Program-made: the position numbers and the translations under genes
Shown here: positions 11,621-26,056 of the stretch, in pieces
How the letters are laid out: each line of letters begins with the position of its first letter
Position numbering within the stretch: position 1 is the stretch's first letter
Assembly: GCF_001625305.1 (NCBI RefSeq)
Contig: NW_017803943.1
Location: forward strand, 607,709 to 671,708
From: Branchiostoma belcheri
Lineage: Eukaryota > Chordata > Leptocardii > Amphioxiformes > Branchiostomatidae
DNA: 64,000 bases
Direction of reading: 5' to 3'
The notes under the pieces: generated by a model
Told to the model about the DNA's origin: nothing
The model's input: the letters and a program-made list of their open reading frames with translations, nothing else
The model's database searches: none

Positions 11621-14600
11621 TAAGAGTTTTTTTGTCAGAACTTTAAGGCATGGGAAGCTGAATAAAAACACCGTGCTATAGAAAGATTGGGCACAGTCAG
11701 GGTATCAGTATAGAAGAAAGATCAAATGTTTGACGCACCGAACATTGCCACATGCATGAACATTTTTATCACATAATCACTTGTAAAGAAATCTGTTGCA
11801 AAGAGTTGTTCGCAACTCACAAGTGACACCATCAACTTTATCATCTATCAGCGCCTCCATGTGTACTACGTCAGTCTGATAAGGTAGACTTGTACCGTGG
11901 AGAATTGATTCATTACTTTATCTCAGAATTAATTCATTGCGAAATAGCGTGAAGATATTAATGCGTAGCATCCTCGTGAAATATTTATAATTATAAAGCT
12001 TGCTCAGCACGTGCACGGGCACGGTTAATCTACAGCATATATAATAATAATCCGGAAAGAACGACAGATAGAGCATGACGACAACTTGGATGTCAGCTCC
12101 AAAAGTGGCTTGTTATAATTTGCAGATTTACCGATAGCTTCACCCTTGAGCGAAAAGTTCCATCACGGTTTTAAATAACAATCGGTATACAAGTCTAAAT
12201 ATAGAACTGATTTTCACCAAGCACTTGGCCCTTCCAATGCTGCCTTACGCCGATGGCAAAGAGATACTGCGACAAGCATAAGCGAAAAAATATACTCTTA
12301 GGGAACCACTGTGGTAGTCTACTCAATATCTGGTGTTGAAATCAAAATTGTCGACATTCATAAGTTTTGGCTGGACATAATCAGATTTGTGACAGTCAGA
12401 ATGACCGGTTGGGTAAAATCGCTACTGAACGGTTGTCGCAATATTGTCAGAATGCTATAGAATTGACCTAGAAGTGATATTACATTTACCTTGGCATGTA
12501 GAATGTCACTCAAAAACCCAGACAGCCACAAACTACACGTGTGTATAGTCATATACATGCATTCTTGTAACCATTCATTAATATATCTGGAATTGCATAT
12601 GGCAGTACGAAAATCAAGCTGCGTAGATTGCTCTTTATGTCGAAGAAATGTTGGAAATGTTTACTTTTCTGGCCGTTCAAGTACCGATGCCATTACGGCA
12701 AAGAAGTAAGTACCGAGGTAAACTGAGAAAAATATACAGTCAATCCTGCCGTCATTTACTTAAGGAATTGCTGTGTAATGGTTAACCGTATAGCGAATCT
12801 AATAAGATATAGCGAAGAAAGATGTCTTCTTGAAGAGAATGTAATTGCACAGTGGCAATATATCCAACCTTCTTTGAAAAACGTGGAACATCAACCATGT
12901 TTATTCAGACTTGCTGTTTCTCTTTCTTCTTACTCAAATACAAGATCTGCAGCTTTCATGATTCAATGATTTACCACAAGCTACGGCAGCTGAAATATAC
13001 ACTGACGATACACACATTGAGGAAGAACTACAAATGGATTTGGGGTGATGTTGCAAAATACTGATTTATGTTCAAAATAATGTTCTTCTGATGAAATTTT
13101 ACAAGAAATATAGCCTCCATGCGTGATTTTCATACATGCAACATAGTTTTTGAAAGTTTTATCACTCATCCCCTCGAAATGAGATCCGGCGGAAAATTGT
13201 TTGACTCGACTTTAACTCCCTTGTAAATCTCTCTTGCTGGTTATTCAAACAACTATATATTAGAAATAACGCAAAAATTTCCTTGTCCTCGTATTTCGAG
13301 ACCACAAATCGCGCAACTTTTCCAGATGATATCTATTTGCTTGCAGACTAATGGGCCCGCCGCTCGTTTCAAACTTTTCTTGCGAAGCCGCTCTTCCTTG
13401 GCCCCATCTCGACCCGCAGTTTTACTAGGAGATAGGGAGTGCTGTTTGGAATCTTTTATTGATACAGATCAGTCATGGCTAAAGTCACGGGGGAGTTCTA
13501 CCGGCCTTAAAGCCCCCAATTAAATGGTAAGTTCACCATGGCAAGACCCGCTGATAACTGGCCAAACCCTCCTTGAAGAGGTTATCTCCCACCGATGGGC
13601 AAATGCAGCCGGAATATACCCCGCGATGGCCATATAAATAACTTAGTGTCGACCCGCTTGCAGAGGTTGAGGTCATTTTATAGCCTCTGGCGAACCATTG
13701 CTCCACGTATAACAAATCTGGTTGTTTATATACTTTATTGATGACTCCTAAATAGGGGAGATCTACTGGTTGTTAGGAGAAAATGTGGAAAGGAGGCCTG
13801 GGGGAATCTTTCTGTTTGACTTTACTATTGGCTTTGTTGTGGCAAATCTTAACTCAAGGCCATGTACTCTTTCTGGAGTACTTTGACAAATGGCTAAGCT
13901 GTTTCGAACTCCAGTGCATATATCCCATATGACTGCCTTTACGTGGTTGAAAAAGAAGCTAATTTGTTGTTTGGTTTGTGTTATGACACTACTGCATGTT
14001 GCACTTTTATGGATTTTTTTTGCAGCTTACTGTATCTATAAATGTGGATAGGATTACATCAACCTAAGACGAATGCTTCAACATTGGGTTAGTTCACTTA
14101 AGTTTCAATTATTTTGAATATTTTTTTTTCTTTGCTTGGAAATCTTGATGATTCTAACACAGTTTGAAGAAGCTGCATAACTGTGCAGCCTCCTATCTAT
14201 TAATCTGAAAATGAGAGAGGGCGTCTGTGCAGCCTTAATAACTTGCCGATGGGTGATTTTAGCCCTCGGTGGCATTTGACATATTCAGAAAGCTATTTCG
14301 CAGACTTTGCCAAGTCGTCCGTGTTGGTACAATCTCGCTGCTGTCACCAGTTTTAGTTCCGGTTGAGTGAGGACCAATACGAGTGCTCGCCAGGCCAGCT
14401 CGGCAGGGCCTTTGTACACAGGTCAAGTTCGGCGGTAATTGCGTTGGCAGAATGCATGAAATTAAAGTGTGACGTACCGGGCCTTTTTACTGAACACTCA
14501 GGACGCAACAGTGCGTTAGGCAGCAGCACTCCGGTTCACGTAAACGTACAAGACGGACAGAAGTGAAACCTGTCAGATCACCAGTCGGCCAGTCTGACGA

Positions 14601-15846
14601 CCAGGCGCCGGCAATCATTGGCCACTGCTCTGATGAACGTGAGTTAAATGTAGCCTACTGATTTTCCACTGCGTGACCTGGCTGTGATTTCCTCATGGAT
14701 TTTTGTAGTTGAGAGCTGGAAGGATCCATTTGCCTTCCGCCGAGGATGATCACTCAACTGCAGATTGCTCCTCCAATACCCTGACAGGAAAGCCGGGAGA
14801 CTTCGCGGTAAAACTGCCGTTTCCGAGAAAGGTCTGTCCTCCAGATGACGGTGTGATCCCGAAATCATTTAGACGAGTCGTCACGGAGAACTTTTCTGCT
14901 CAAGACTCCCTGATGCGACCAGATAGCGGCTTCAGGAGCAGCGACCTCACCATTAGCGGGATGTGCCCGGCTCTCCCTGGCGGTTTATTGCGTGTTACAA
15001 ACCGGGCTCGCACGTAAATGAACCCACACGAGGGACGCCCTGTACAAGACAGATTTTGCGGACTGTAAAACTCTCTGCTGTCTGTGATTTCCCCGGGGCT
15101 TTGCCAAGGTTACGTCTGACAAGCCAGTCTCCATTTTGAAGGCATGTACCGATATTAAAGGAGAAGATTGCTTGTCGCCTCTCCGCATCGTCTCACCGCC
15201 GTTCATAACCTGCACAAATTTCTTTTTCATCCCTCGCGGTTTCTGAGGGGTGAGAGTACTCTGCCCATAGCTTTTCCAGAATTTCCGTAGTCTATTCCGT
15301 GTACTCAATGGATTTCAGAGACTATTACTGAGATTGGAGTAGATCACCAGTAAATTCCTGGAAAATTAGAGACTTGGCTGCGACATCTAGGAGAAAGCCT
15401 AAGTGTGATACCGCTTAATACGTCGTAAAAACAAACCATCCTATCATCAATGAACATGCCTTTACATCTCCGAAATATTGGTCACTAGTGTTAATAGACA
15501 CCCAAACTATCACACGCAAGGGTGACATGAGTATTGCACGCGAGGAATCAATATCCGCGGAGTTTGACATCATGCCCAGAAAGTACTCCGCGGAGGTGGA
15601 TCTGTTAGACTCTGCAAACGAAGATGGCGTCGTGCTGAGATTGGGCGCTGTAAAGTGCTGCCAAAGTGGTCAACTTTAACTGCCATTCATGAGTTCACCA
15701 GAGGTAGACTTTGCATTCCATTCTTGCTAAATGCTTTCCCTGTCGTTACATTTTAGGTTCATTCAGTGGGATGATGAGGAAGCGATTGTAGGCTGTGTTT
15801 TTATACCAGCTATCTCTGTTTTTGTTTACATCATGCATGCAAATTA
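11621..15846. other. Non-coding stretch, nothing recognised
   Basis: Open frames at 13326-13523, 14363-14566 and 14709-15017 are unremarkable. The GC-richer part (14340-15300) could hold an unrecognised exon, but no domain or splice pattern supports one. Confidence 0.45.
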
Positions 15847-16225
15847 GGCTATGTTGATTTGATTATATGGATGGCATCCACGCGCGCATGGATTTTCGTC
15901 CGTGCTGTAAATCGTGCAAAAAGAGCGAATATATGTCGTATGTTGCAGAAAAAGGATTGGAAAACGATACTAAGGTATATACGTAATAGGATGCCGAAAT
16001 CAATGCAGGAAAAATAAGAAAATAGGAAGAAATTAGAATGAAGAGACTATTCTTATTCCCCATATCATACTCTGTGTGTTTAGTCATTTGTTCAACCTTC
16101 ATGACCACGTAGATTTCATATAAAATGAAGGAAACTTTTTTGCCAAACTTTTTTATTATCGCACGCTCGCGTCAGTTTTGGGGTTTCTAGATGATGTCAT
16201 CCAGTGTAATCAGATCAACATGGCC
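15847..16225 (-). mobile_element. PIF/Harbinger-like MITE (family B), copy 3, inverted
   Basis: 379 bp. The GGCTATGTTGATTTG end is at 15847 and the GATCAACATGGCC end at 16225. The internal landmark (TTATCGCACGCTCGC) lies near the right end, so the copy is inverted relative to 3217 and 11231. The flanks are TTA and AAC, so the target duplication is no longer intact. Confidence 0.75.
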
Positions 16226-16759
16226 AACCCAAAGACCCGTGTTTTGCTGTTAAGGCTGGGCCAAAAATTAACATCCCAAATTACTTACGTTTACAGCTTC
16301 TCTTTCATAATTTTCCATTCTTCGGTTTTAAGTTCACTAGATCAGTTATATATAATTAGGCCAGGTGTATAGACCATTGGTGAGAGGACCAACTTTAAAC
16401 TTGGTTCTTCCCTACGCCCCGTTTGGCACATATATTACTTCAATTTCATCATGAGAACACAATCTTACAGCTGTTTCTTCCTTCTTCTCAATGGTTGCAT
16501 TTCTACACGTTTCATCTTCTTGAAATCATGTGTCTTGATTGATGGGAGTGTGTCTCTTACGTCACAAGTCGTGGACTCGGGATGGCTTTTAGTGAAACCT
16601 GCCAGAGACTTGACAGACGTTCAATCCATTAGTCAAGTCAGAGAGTCAAGTCGCTTGCCAGCCCACTTTTGCTCCCACGCAATCCAAGCAGCTACTTTTA
16701 GGGAACAAAGTTTTTAAAATGTAATTTTCTGTATCAATTTTTATCCATCTCTGTGGTTG

Positions 16760-16804
<45 letters not shown>

Positions 16805-19560
16805 ATTTTTCAATATTTCCACTTTCATTAGAACTTAGGAACATTAAGTTTGAATTTGATTTTTATCACTCTAATAGAATTAGAAAACAACCAACCAACC
16901 AGTCATACTTTCTTTGCCGTCCTTCAGCCCCAAGTGTAGAACCCAGTCGCCCTCATCGTAGCAATTGAAAAGCTACTTTCATGTGAAGACGAGAAATTCC
17001 CATTTCAAGGTTAAGTGCTTCTGCTTCAATCCAAGACTGATTGCCACTCAACGAGCAATTTTCAAGACAGTGTTCCGCTATTAAATCAAAGTCTCCTGAC
17101 ATAAAAACGCTAGGTCTGTCGTCTTTTACAAGGTACATGTACATTAGCATAGGCAACTCTTCACTACATAGTACCCACAACGGGACCTGAGCTAACCGAA
17201 TCGTCTCCTCCATTAAAATTGGAGTGGTAAATCTTCTTTACACACCATGCATCTTCCCTATCTTCCCAAAGGGCGGCTTTTGGACAAGCGAATATCAAAA
17301 GCCTTTTCTAGGTCAAGAAGTCACGCTGGGTAAAATTACAGCCTTTGACAGATTGTGTGCAGTCTAGGTAATGTAAGTATTGCCTATATGGCATTGCTGT
17401 CATACAGTCTACTCCACAAGTCTCATTCGCGTCCAAAAATGAGAAGTTCACCTTTCCGGGGAGGATAGGCAGAATTACAGAGAGAAATCAGGCACAACAC
17501 TATCTGATTGCACTGTCAGGACTACAGAAATTGAGTCGGCGGAAGGAAAAACAAGATCCGGGACTTCAAAACAAAAGACCTACGGGCTGACTGTATCAGC
17601 GGTGAGCTCAGAGAGCTCGCAAGGATACAAAGCAATAGTGCATTGCAAAGCGATTGCTATCATCTCATCCATCCTTACACTACCAAAGCCTACCCATGTG
17701 TGGGTTCTTCAACTATCTAGCTGCTGTATACACTGGCGGGTCATTATATGATTGGAGACCTATGTCTTTTACCTGATGCCATATATTCCAATTGCTTGGC
17801 TTGGCTTGGACCGGCTTCCTTTCGCTTGCTTCCTGTGGCTTCAGAGCTTCAGAAGTATCAAACGGAAGAATCCACGGAAGTCTTTGATAGTACCTTTGGC
17901 CAGTAGACGAGGTGAGGAATTTGTTTCAGCAAGCCGTGAATGCATGGCAGTATCACTGTTGTTTATTTTAGACAAGATGAGAAACAATGAGAATGGAGCT
18001 TCGTTATGCTTTCTGGATAGGATAGAAGGTCTTCGTATATGATGACCCCCCCCCCCCTCTCTGTGTGTTTGTGTATGTGTTGCGTGATCTGTGTTGGTAG
18101 AATCTATCATGAACAAATCTTCAACTATATGTAACCTATAGGATACAGACTGACCCGAATTCGCGAGTGAACATCACCAGCCTTATCGGGCTTATTCAAG
18201 GAAGGACTTCCACTTCGTCTGACAATTTTGTGTGATAAAATGTGCACCTTTGCTCCTTCGGTCACCCCATGGTCACAGCTTTTACATGCAGGCAGCCCAC
18301 TTTGCAAAGGCTGGACTAGCTGGGCAAAGGACTTACCAAACACCTCTGGTTTTGACGAATGTGACTTTGCGTACACTTCAAACTAGGTGGAACGGGTAGC
18401 GTTGATTTACAATAACGACCTGGTGATTGAATTTCCGGCTGACGTACCAGGCAATCTACTTTAACAACGGATGTACGGAGGACTCAAGAGCAAATGGGGA
18501 ACTTGAGACGAAACGCTGCAATCTGATTTGGAGGAGGCTAAGCTGGCTTCCATCTTTCCTTATCAAAGGCCCACCAGCGGTGGTTGTCGTCTCTAATCGG
18601 TGATGAAATCAAATAGGTTTTCCTCAGCCGCTCTTAAGTGCTGTTACCAGCAGCAGCGCGCACCCAGGCCTCTATCAGGGCGGAAAAGTGGGGCTTTCCC
18701 TGCCAGGACCACCCGTCTACCACCTTAAGTGTTTCGCCCACCACCTAAGATCCCCATCTCAGAATAGGTCTCTGGGTGGAACGGAATAGGGGAACGTCGG
18801 TAACTTCTTTGCATGAAGTTACATTAGAAATGTTGAATGAATGGAAAATTGATAAATATCAATTAACATTCTTTTACGCTTTGACACGTTACATTTCATA
18901 CGTTACATTCTAGTTATGTGTAAAATAGTAACCAATGAGAGTGGCCGTTTTACACGATGTCAGCAGCTATCCATTACAGGGTCGTTAGAGGTTTGACCAA
19001 TCGTAATGGAATATCGTATGCTAATTTCTTCAGTTGTAACATGTTTTGTTTTAAATCAACGTCGATGTTAATCGAATTCATAAGATTGGAACTGCAAATC
19101 GACACTACAGCAAATTCCAAATTTGGTTTTGCTGATTTAAAAAGCAATGTATTTTCCGTGTCATGAGTAATATAACTAAATCCATAAATCTAAATCAGAT
19201 GAATCTCAAAAATAATCACTAATTATAAGAAGGGACACATTCTATGTTTTAGCTAACGCTGTTACGACTGACCCAAGAATATAATCCTCCACATTTGCAT
19301 GCTGTCCTAAACTTTCGAAAAATACATTATTGCAAGATAGATATGCAAATAATACAAAGCAAACAAAGTGGGGTTAAATCAAATATTTCTAAAAGCGCAG
19401 GCCCTAACCCCCACCCCCTTGGTATTTCAGGTAGGAATCAAGTGAAGTAATTCAAATTTTATCAATCAAGCGGGACCCAAAACGTTGACTTTTAGTAATA
19501 AAATCTAATGAATTATCTTGAGTTAGATTCATAATTGTAGGAACAACAAGACCCATACAG
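16226..19560. other. Non-coding stretch with simple repeats
   Basis: Apart from the CT tract and a poly-C run at about 18045-18056, no gene or transposon was recognised. Confidence 0.5.
16763..16801. repeat. CT microsatellite
   Basis: About 19 CT units. The arginine/glutamate-rich frame on the opposite strand is an artefact. Confidence 0.97.
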
Positions 19561-19562
19561 TA

Positions 19563-19927
19563 AAACTGCTTTATGTAACATGAGGACGATACAAGAAGTA
19601 CATTTCTTTACAAGTGACCGTAAGTTGAATCAACCCTGCAAATAAGTGTCATTCAGGAAGTGGAGGTGCCAAAATATGACACATTACAAGTGTATTCAAA
19701 AGATTGAAACACAGCTGTCAGCCATGCTTGTTTACATCCTGGTAGTTTGTGGTGGTACCACAAACTGAGTGCGCCTCGTGTGGTGGGCTGTTTTAGCTAC
19801 AGCTGTAAATGTTAGAAATGTTAGATAAGTATATGTTGAAAAGTGGAAGTAAATTACAATCATACAAATATCCTTTTTTAATATAATATTTCAATTTTTA
19901 GTGCAAAAATGTTACATAATGCGCCTT
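19563..19927 (+). mobile_element. MITE family A, best-preserved copy
   Basis: About 365 bp, flanked by TA at 19561-19562 and 19928-19929. The terminal inverted repeats share TTATGTAACAT at both ends over about 20 bases. The interior matches the copies at 1384, 2210, 9713 and 60404 in the same orientation. Confidence 0.75.
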
Positions 19928-19929
19928 TA

Positions 19930-21520
19930 AACAGCATCTCCGTCACGTCTGTTGCCTGAGTTATGTTATGCTCCAGGCGGCAGCACACAGAGACACGCCC
20001 TGCGGTGGTTCTAGGCGTAGTTTGATTTTAACGGCCGCCATCCCTCACGGCAGTTCCATCCCTCACATGTGGACATCTTGTCTCAGCTGAGGTGTCGGCG
20101 TGACCCTGACTATGCGTTATCAAGGATTTTTCCACCATTAACTCAGCGGCATGTTATAGAAATGTAATCCAGGCACGAGGAAGAAAGGACTACTGTAGCC
20201 TCAGGGTGTGTTCAATCCTGTGCATAATTGTCTTATCTGACTGTTCTGTATTGCACGTATAGAAACTAGGACAGGAGAACTGGACCGTGCTTTCAATCCC
20301 TCCTTTCAGTCATGAGTTGGATCCCCACAATTTTCCCTCCGCTGATGTCAAATTAGCGTTTTCTGTGCTCGCCGTGGGGCGTCAACAGTAGCGCTTTTCA
20401 ATAATGTATAGTATAAGTAGGGTATATTGTTGTTCTCCCGATTTCCACACTATATCATTTTTATGTGAATACAATTATGATAAATCAGTTCAAGAGTTAA
20501 CGTCGATCCGTATAATTAGATGGCCGAGGCTAGAAAAATAAAGTTACTAGTAGTTTTACAGAATTCTATTAAGTAAACTCTATGTATCCTGTGTTCTTGT
20601 CAGACTTATGATATAAAATAGGACAGGCAAATATTAAGATAGATATGTAGATTACAATAGATATATATTCATATTGTCTGCAGCCTACCTTAACTATTCC
20701 TTTCTTTACTAAATGTGCTATATTCTTTACAGAATTACTCTATTTCCTTCTTTCAATTTTTATACCTCTATTCCAAACCCATTGCCAAAACAACGTTATG
20801 CATCGTTATCTATGACATTGTGCTGTATAATTTATGCGCTGGTCATTACATGTAATAACGTACAGGTTTTCCAATCGGTCAACCAAATGTTTCACCCCCA
20901 CCCCCACAGACAGTCTGAAGTGGTACATCCCACTTTTCCCATCCAGCAGAATTGCTCAATGTTTCCCGTGATTCCCCGCCGCGTATAACGGTTTCATTTT
21001 GAACCGGCCCTCTGATTGGTCACGGGAAGGACATCCCTAGTGCCAAAAGATGTTTCACTTTAATCTGGGATTGGGTTTGATTCGTTGTATATCCAGGAAT
21101 GCTGGTCCAATCAAGGGTAATTTCGCGCACAAGAGACAGTTTGACAGTGGCCGGTGTGACATCCTGAATGATTTATAGGTTTCTCCAAGCGATAAAGAGC
21201 TCGCCAAGCGATCATTGGAATCAAAATGGCGTGCGCATGAATTGCTCGCGATGAGAACACTCCAGTTAGTAATTCTATTACTGCTCGGCGACTTGATGGC
21301 ATTTCATTTTCGCTGCATCGTCCTACGAGTTTGACTTTCCCCTCTTCAAACCGAGATTTCGTGTCAATTGCTCGCGGGAATGAGTGTTGGACCGCGCTTC
21401 CCGGGCAAATGTTTTCCCCACCGAGAGTGAATTGAATTAGCGGCGGGCCTGCGGATCAATGGTGGGGAACACAAATTGCGTGTGACCGTGGTGAAAGTCA
21501 AAGCGTCGCGCTGACCTTGT
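19930..21520. other. Presumed 5' region of the receptor gene
   Basis: No coding exon was seen. A 5' UTR exon and promoter may lie here or further upstream, but no specific element can be defended. Confidence 0.4.
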
Positions 21521-21574
21521 GTGTGTGTTCCTCTTCCCGTGCTGCTGTAGGTGAGGTGGCCGGTGGGCCCGGAG
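21521..21574 (+). promoter_or_regulatory. Splice acceptor and 5' UTR part of the start exon
   Basis: A pyrimidine-rich stretch from about 21521 leads to CTGCTGTAG at 21542-21550. This is followed by 24 bases of presumed 5' UTR before the ATG. The arrangement suggests that a non-coding first exon lies upstream, but I could not identify that exon, a TATA box or a transcription start. If the transcript starts locally instead, this segment is simply leader. Confidence 0.5.
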
Positions 21575-21635
21575 ATGGATCCTCGGCTCAACATCACCAC
21601 TGTGGGGCTGGCCCTGGTCCACATCCTGTCCTATG
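21575..21635 (+). CDS. Coding exon 1: start codon and signal peptide of the Ig/SH3 receptor
   Basis: The start ATG at 21575 has purine G at -3 and G at +4. A TAG in the same frame at 21548-21550 means no contiguous upstream extension, although that TAG is also the end of a splice acceptor. The exon encodes 20 residues starting MDPRLN, followed by a hydrophobic run (VGLALVHIL) typical of a signal peptide core. It ends after the first base of a codon at a strong donor, G|GTGAGT (21636). A signal-peptide exon ending in phase 1 and followed by a phase 1 Ig exon is the classic layout of Ig-superfamily genes. The joined codon is Val21. The cleavage site is uncertain, probably just after the splice junction. 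The hydrophobic core is short, so the assignment leans on context as well as composition. Confidence 0.8.
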
Positions 21636-24600
21636 GTGAGTACTAGTTCTCATACCATTTGTCTGTGAGCGTGTGAGGCTGACGCTGCGTATAGTGTGGT
21701 GAAAAACAAAAACGTTACTATATATCGTATTTGCATGGGTGTATGTGTACTTTTATGACCGATGTTATTAGTGTTCCAAGCATCATCATCATAGCAAAAT
21801 AATATCCTCGTATTCTACAGCATAGATAGACACGATGGTGTACATATATCGTATGCAGCTATTGCTGTATTTAGGTCATGAAATCTGGACAAAGCTGTTG
21901 GTAATCGTGTTATGTTGATGCGTACTACTATAATACTGATCACGGGCAATGTTTGAATAGATCAGGCTTATCTGACCCCAGGGGTTTTATATACAAGTCT
22001 CGTCCTTAACACGATTTCATCCAAACCGTTGAAGGTAGATGGTAAGCTCCAAATTCAATTTGATATTCGCCCTGTTCAGTTAGTCGAATACCTTCTCCAT
22101 TCATAGAATGGTGTGTTATAATTCCCTTCTTGTCTTCACATTCATATACATATGATTACTGTATGTTTTTTGCACTGTTCATCATTTGTATCAGTAATTG
22201 ATTAAGAAGACCAAAACATACCACACGAATAGCATCATATATTTGTGAAGACTGAGTAATTGACAACGCATATTTTTATATCCTTGTGAATTTGTATCAG
22301 CATATAAAGTAGTCAATATGCACATGAATATCAGGGTTGAACGGAAGATACTTCCGATAACTTAATCACATAGAGCGTTATAGATTTCATAGAGTAAATA
22401 CGTATATTTTGAGATGTCCTAGCTAGAGACAGCGTAGAGCCTTCTAGCTGTGGCTTTCTTTTGTGATCGCCAAAAAGCCTTGCTTGTTTCCCCCAGTGGT
22501 TATACGTGGTTCACCCCTCCGAAATGTCGATGCAATGCATGTGCATGTTTTCTCCCGCAACGTTGGTGAGAAATGAAATCAGATGGAATACAGGTGCCAG
22601 GAGAATTGGGAGGATAATTGTCTCGTGTATTCTCCGGGAAAATTGTGTGTGCCAAGTGTTGTTTGACATGCATAAACCCCCTGAGACCTGGTCTTTTTTA
22701 AGAAACAATACACATTTCAAATACGTGTGATTAGTGTATATTATGTTCCATTCGAGCACGCAAAGTGCATTACAGCTGTACTTCAATTTTACATCATGTG
22801 ATTGATATTGTTTTGTTGATATATGTAGGTTTACGATCAGAGGGTCAGTACTAAAATGATGACAGATTTCAAGAGACTCGATGCTCTTCAATGTCTATAA
22901 ATGCAATAACTCCGACATTACAAAATAGGTAAATTTACAAATTTACAAAAAACAAAACCTGCTTTGTTATCAGAAAAAAATACTGGAAATACGTTGTACT
23001 TTGTACAACTGTTGGGCAATAAATTTATTATTATTAAATCATGGCGCAAGCGAGCGCGACCTGAAAATACCCATGCCGTGATTCAGCGGTTTCGGTCCTG
23101 GAAAATAGGGCTCATTTACCGGAATATTGATAGAAATCGGCCAGGGAATCTGTAATTTTCTTGCGGTGATATTGAACGGGAGATAACGTTAATTTGGTCG
23201 GCTATCAGCAGACGTCGTCCTCTGTCTGGCAGAGCTAACGTTCCGGGGTCACCTTCCATGCGACCGATCGTCCGTCACGGTGCACAGCTAGCGACCGGCC
23301 GTGTTGCACCTAGCCTGGGTTCAGGACTGTTTCCAGGGTCCACACAGGTCGTTTTCTCGGCTCAAGTGCCAACATGCTCGCAGGAAATTATACCAACATT
23401 CTCGCAAAGAAATTATACCACAGCCCCTCTCAGTAACTCTGGGTCTTTGGGTCTGGCATGCAGGCTAGGTGAATATCAACCAGTATATAGTTTTGACAAA
23501 ACACATGCAAATTACTGAAATTATACTGATATATTATATAGTCAGTAGTAAATACAAAAGATTTTGATATCGTATACTAGACACCATTGAACCTCAGCGT
23601 GCAAAATTTCAGGTTGCCGAATATTTCTTCTCCAATATCAAAAATGACTGCAGATGGGTATTTCTAATACTGGCTAGTAGTGTGGCTACTGTATTTGTCA
23701 ATTCTCAGAAAATGTTTTTTTTTTTACAAAACATCATTATGGGCACTTTTATGCGCCTAGCGACCTTTAAATACTAGTGTGTGTAACAGTGGGTACTAGC
23801 TAGGCTTGGTTAAGGTTACCCTTGGGAGAGTAGAGGCAAGCTGGAACGTTAATTGTTGGCATCGCAGAGTGGCCTCGTTACGTATTTATCCAAGTTGACA
23901 GGCGCTTTGTTATGTTGGAGTGATTCATAGGGAAGTCCCGGTGGTATCAATGTGAATGTAATGTTGTTTGATATATGAATATGTCTGATTTATTGTTGAT
24001 TTCGTCAAGGTAGAGCATTCATTGAGATGCATCGCAGGCTACAAATACACTGTAAAGGGACTGAATTAGTATTCTCGGCAGACATATTCAGTCATGTATC
24101 AAAAAGAATAAATTGCATTCGTACTAATTACCACAGAAACCATACAACACGGAATATCAGAGTTGTAGTACAAGTTGTACTTCTCTAGCTGATTGCCATT
24201 TCCTAACACGTACGTGTGTAGTTAGGAAACTTTGTGCTCTTGCGTTGCACGGATTGCGACATTTGATTCAGTAGCATGCTCCCTGCTTGAGGAGGGAAGT
24301 TTTAATTGGCTCGCAGTTATGTGCAACATGGTCTCGGGGAGCAGCTGTATGCTGGCATATCTATCACCCATTATTTTTCCGAGAGTGCGCACAAGTAGCA
24401 TACAAACTACCACGGGGGTATATTAATCCTGCAAGAAGTATGCAATATTTCACGCCATTGGTGGTCATTTTATTAAGGACAGATTCATCCCAAAAAATTA
24501 TTTACGCATACGTAAAACATACGTAAAAGTTCCGTTTCTTCCTTGCTGCTGTCTTTACGCATTTTTAAGTTGTACTGAAAGCTTAGGATTCCATGGAGTG

Positions 24601-26056
24601 AAAATATTAGATACAAAACGCCTAAGGTACCTATCAAGTTATAATTTATCATTGCTTCATTTGTACTTGTTTCGTAAATAAAATGTGTCGTTTGTAACCA
24701 CCCCCTAGCTAGCGAAAATGGTCTAGCCTTCGGTGGTAATCCGTCAAAGCGCGCGCGCGCTGACAGCATGTAGCATCCGCCATTTGCAGCGATGATGGAG
24801 AAGGGGCCGGGCAGCTGCGCGTGCTACTACACTGACAGATGAAGATTACACCTCATAAATGATACACACTTGATGTGGAATATTCCCTGCAAAGAGCCCG
24901 GCGGGAATGCGCCGTGTAAGCGGTCAAGGGGCGGACCTCTGCAACCATAAAGCAAGATTGGGAGCAAAAACGGGAGTAGAAAATCCTGACCTCCAAATAA
25001 AATAGCTAGACATCGTGTAGGCAGCTGAATATCTTATCATCTCGGCTTATCTTCAAGCCTGGCGGTGAAGCGATAAAAAGCGTCCTGTGTGATCATGTGT
25101 CAAACCGCCTTTTGGTACAATCTTACTGCAGGGCTCCTTGTGTTCAGTGGTGTTGTAGATGTGATGCCGTCTATATGATATGTAAATGCAAGCTTCAAAT
25201 TAAGAATTTGAGACATTTGAAAATTTGAAGTTGAGTTTTTAAAGACTTAATAAGATAAAAAAAGTAATAGCAGTCGGATTTTCTATTTTGGTGTTTTCAT
25301 TAAAAAGTGCTTTTTAAATCATCATTTTGAATGAACAAGGTATTTTACTTTTGACGTACTGAGTACATTCTACCTCAGATCATGATTGCAAAGATAGTCA
25401 GTAGCGGATAACAGATTCAGATAGAAAATTATTAAAAATCAAAATTGGAGACGTATGCTTTATTGAGGGTGTCGGAGAAATATTGGAACAAGATTTTATA
25501 TTCAATCCTAAGCACGTGTGTTTTTTTAGCTGATTTTTTTTCCATTTTTATGTCATCAGTAACAACTAAACTTTACAACATTAATCTGTATGTAAAAATA
25601 CGTGCAATTCTTATCTGATAATCTAGAAGAACTGACTTGTAGAGCGTGTACTTGTCTATTGAGCCTGCCCTGTGGGAAATGTATTCGGTTATCGAAGAAT
25701 TTTATCAGTGAAAGGAATCAAATAAAGCAATTTCATTTCAACAATATTTTCTCCAAACAGATACCATGCAAATAGAGCTGAAATGATCCTTGTATCCAAC
25801 ATAGATGACTTTCCAAGGGCATAACCCTAGTTGATAAGTTAGGAGCGTATGCCACTTGACAATGTATACTGCCGGCTGATGATATCGGAGAACTTCAATT
25901 AGTTCACTCCATAATTTGTTTGCTAAAATTTCAAGTAATACTATGCTTACTGTCCACTGGTATGTTCAAGTAATTGCTATAACATTTTCGCCTTCGGGCG
26001 AATATCAGTGTGCATAAAACAAATTTTTTCGAGGAAAATTTTGTCGGGAAATCTTT

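Noticed and set aside
16646..16828. Arg/Glu repeat peptide on the minus strand
   Set aside because: It is a translation of the CT microsatellite.
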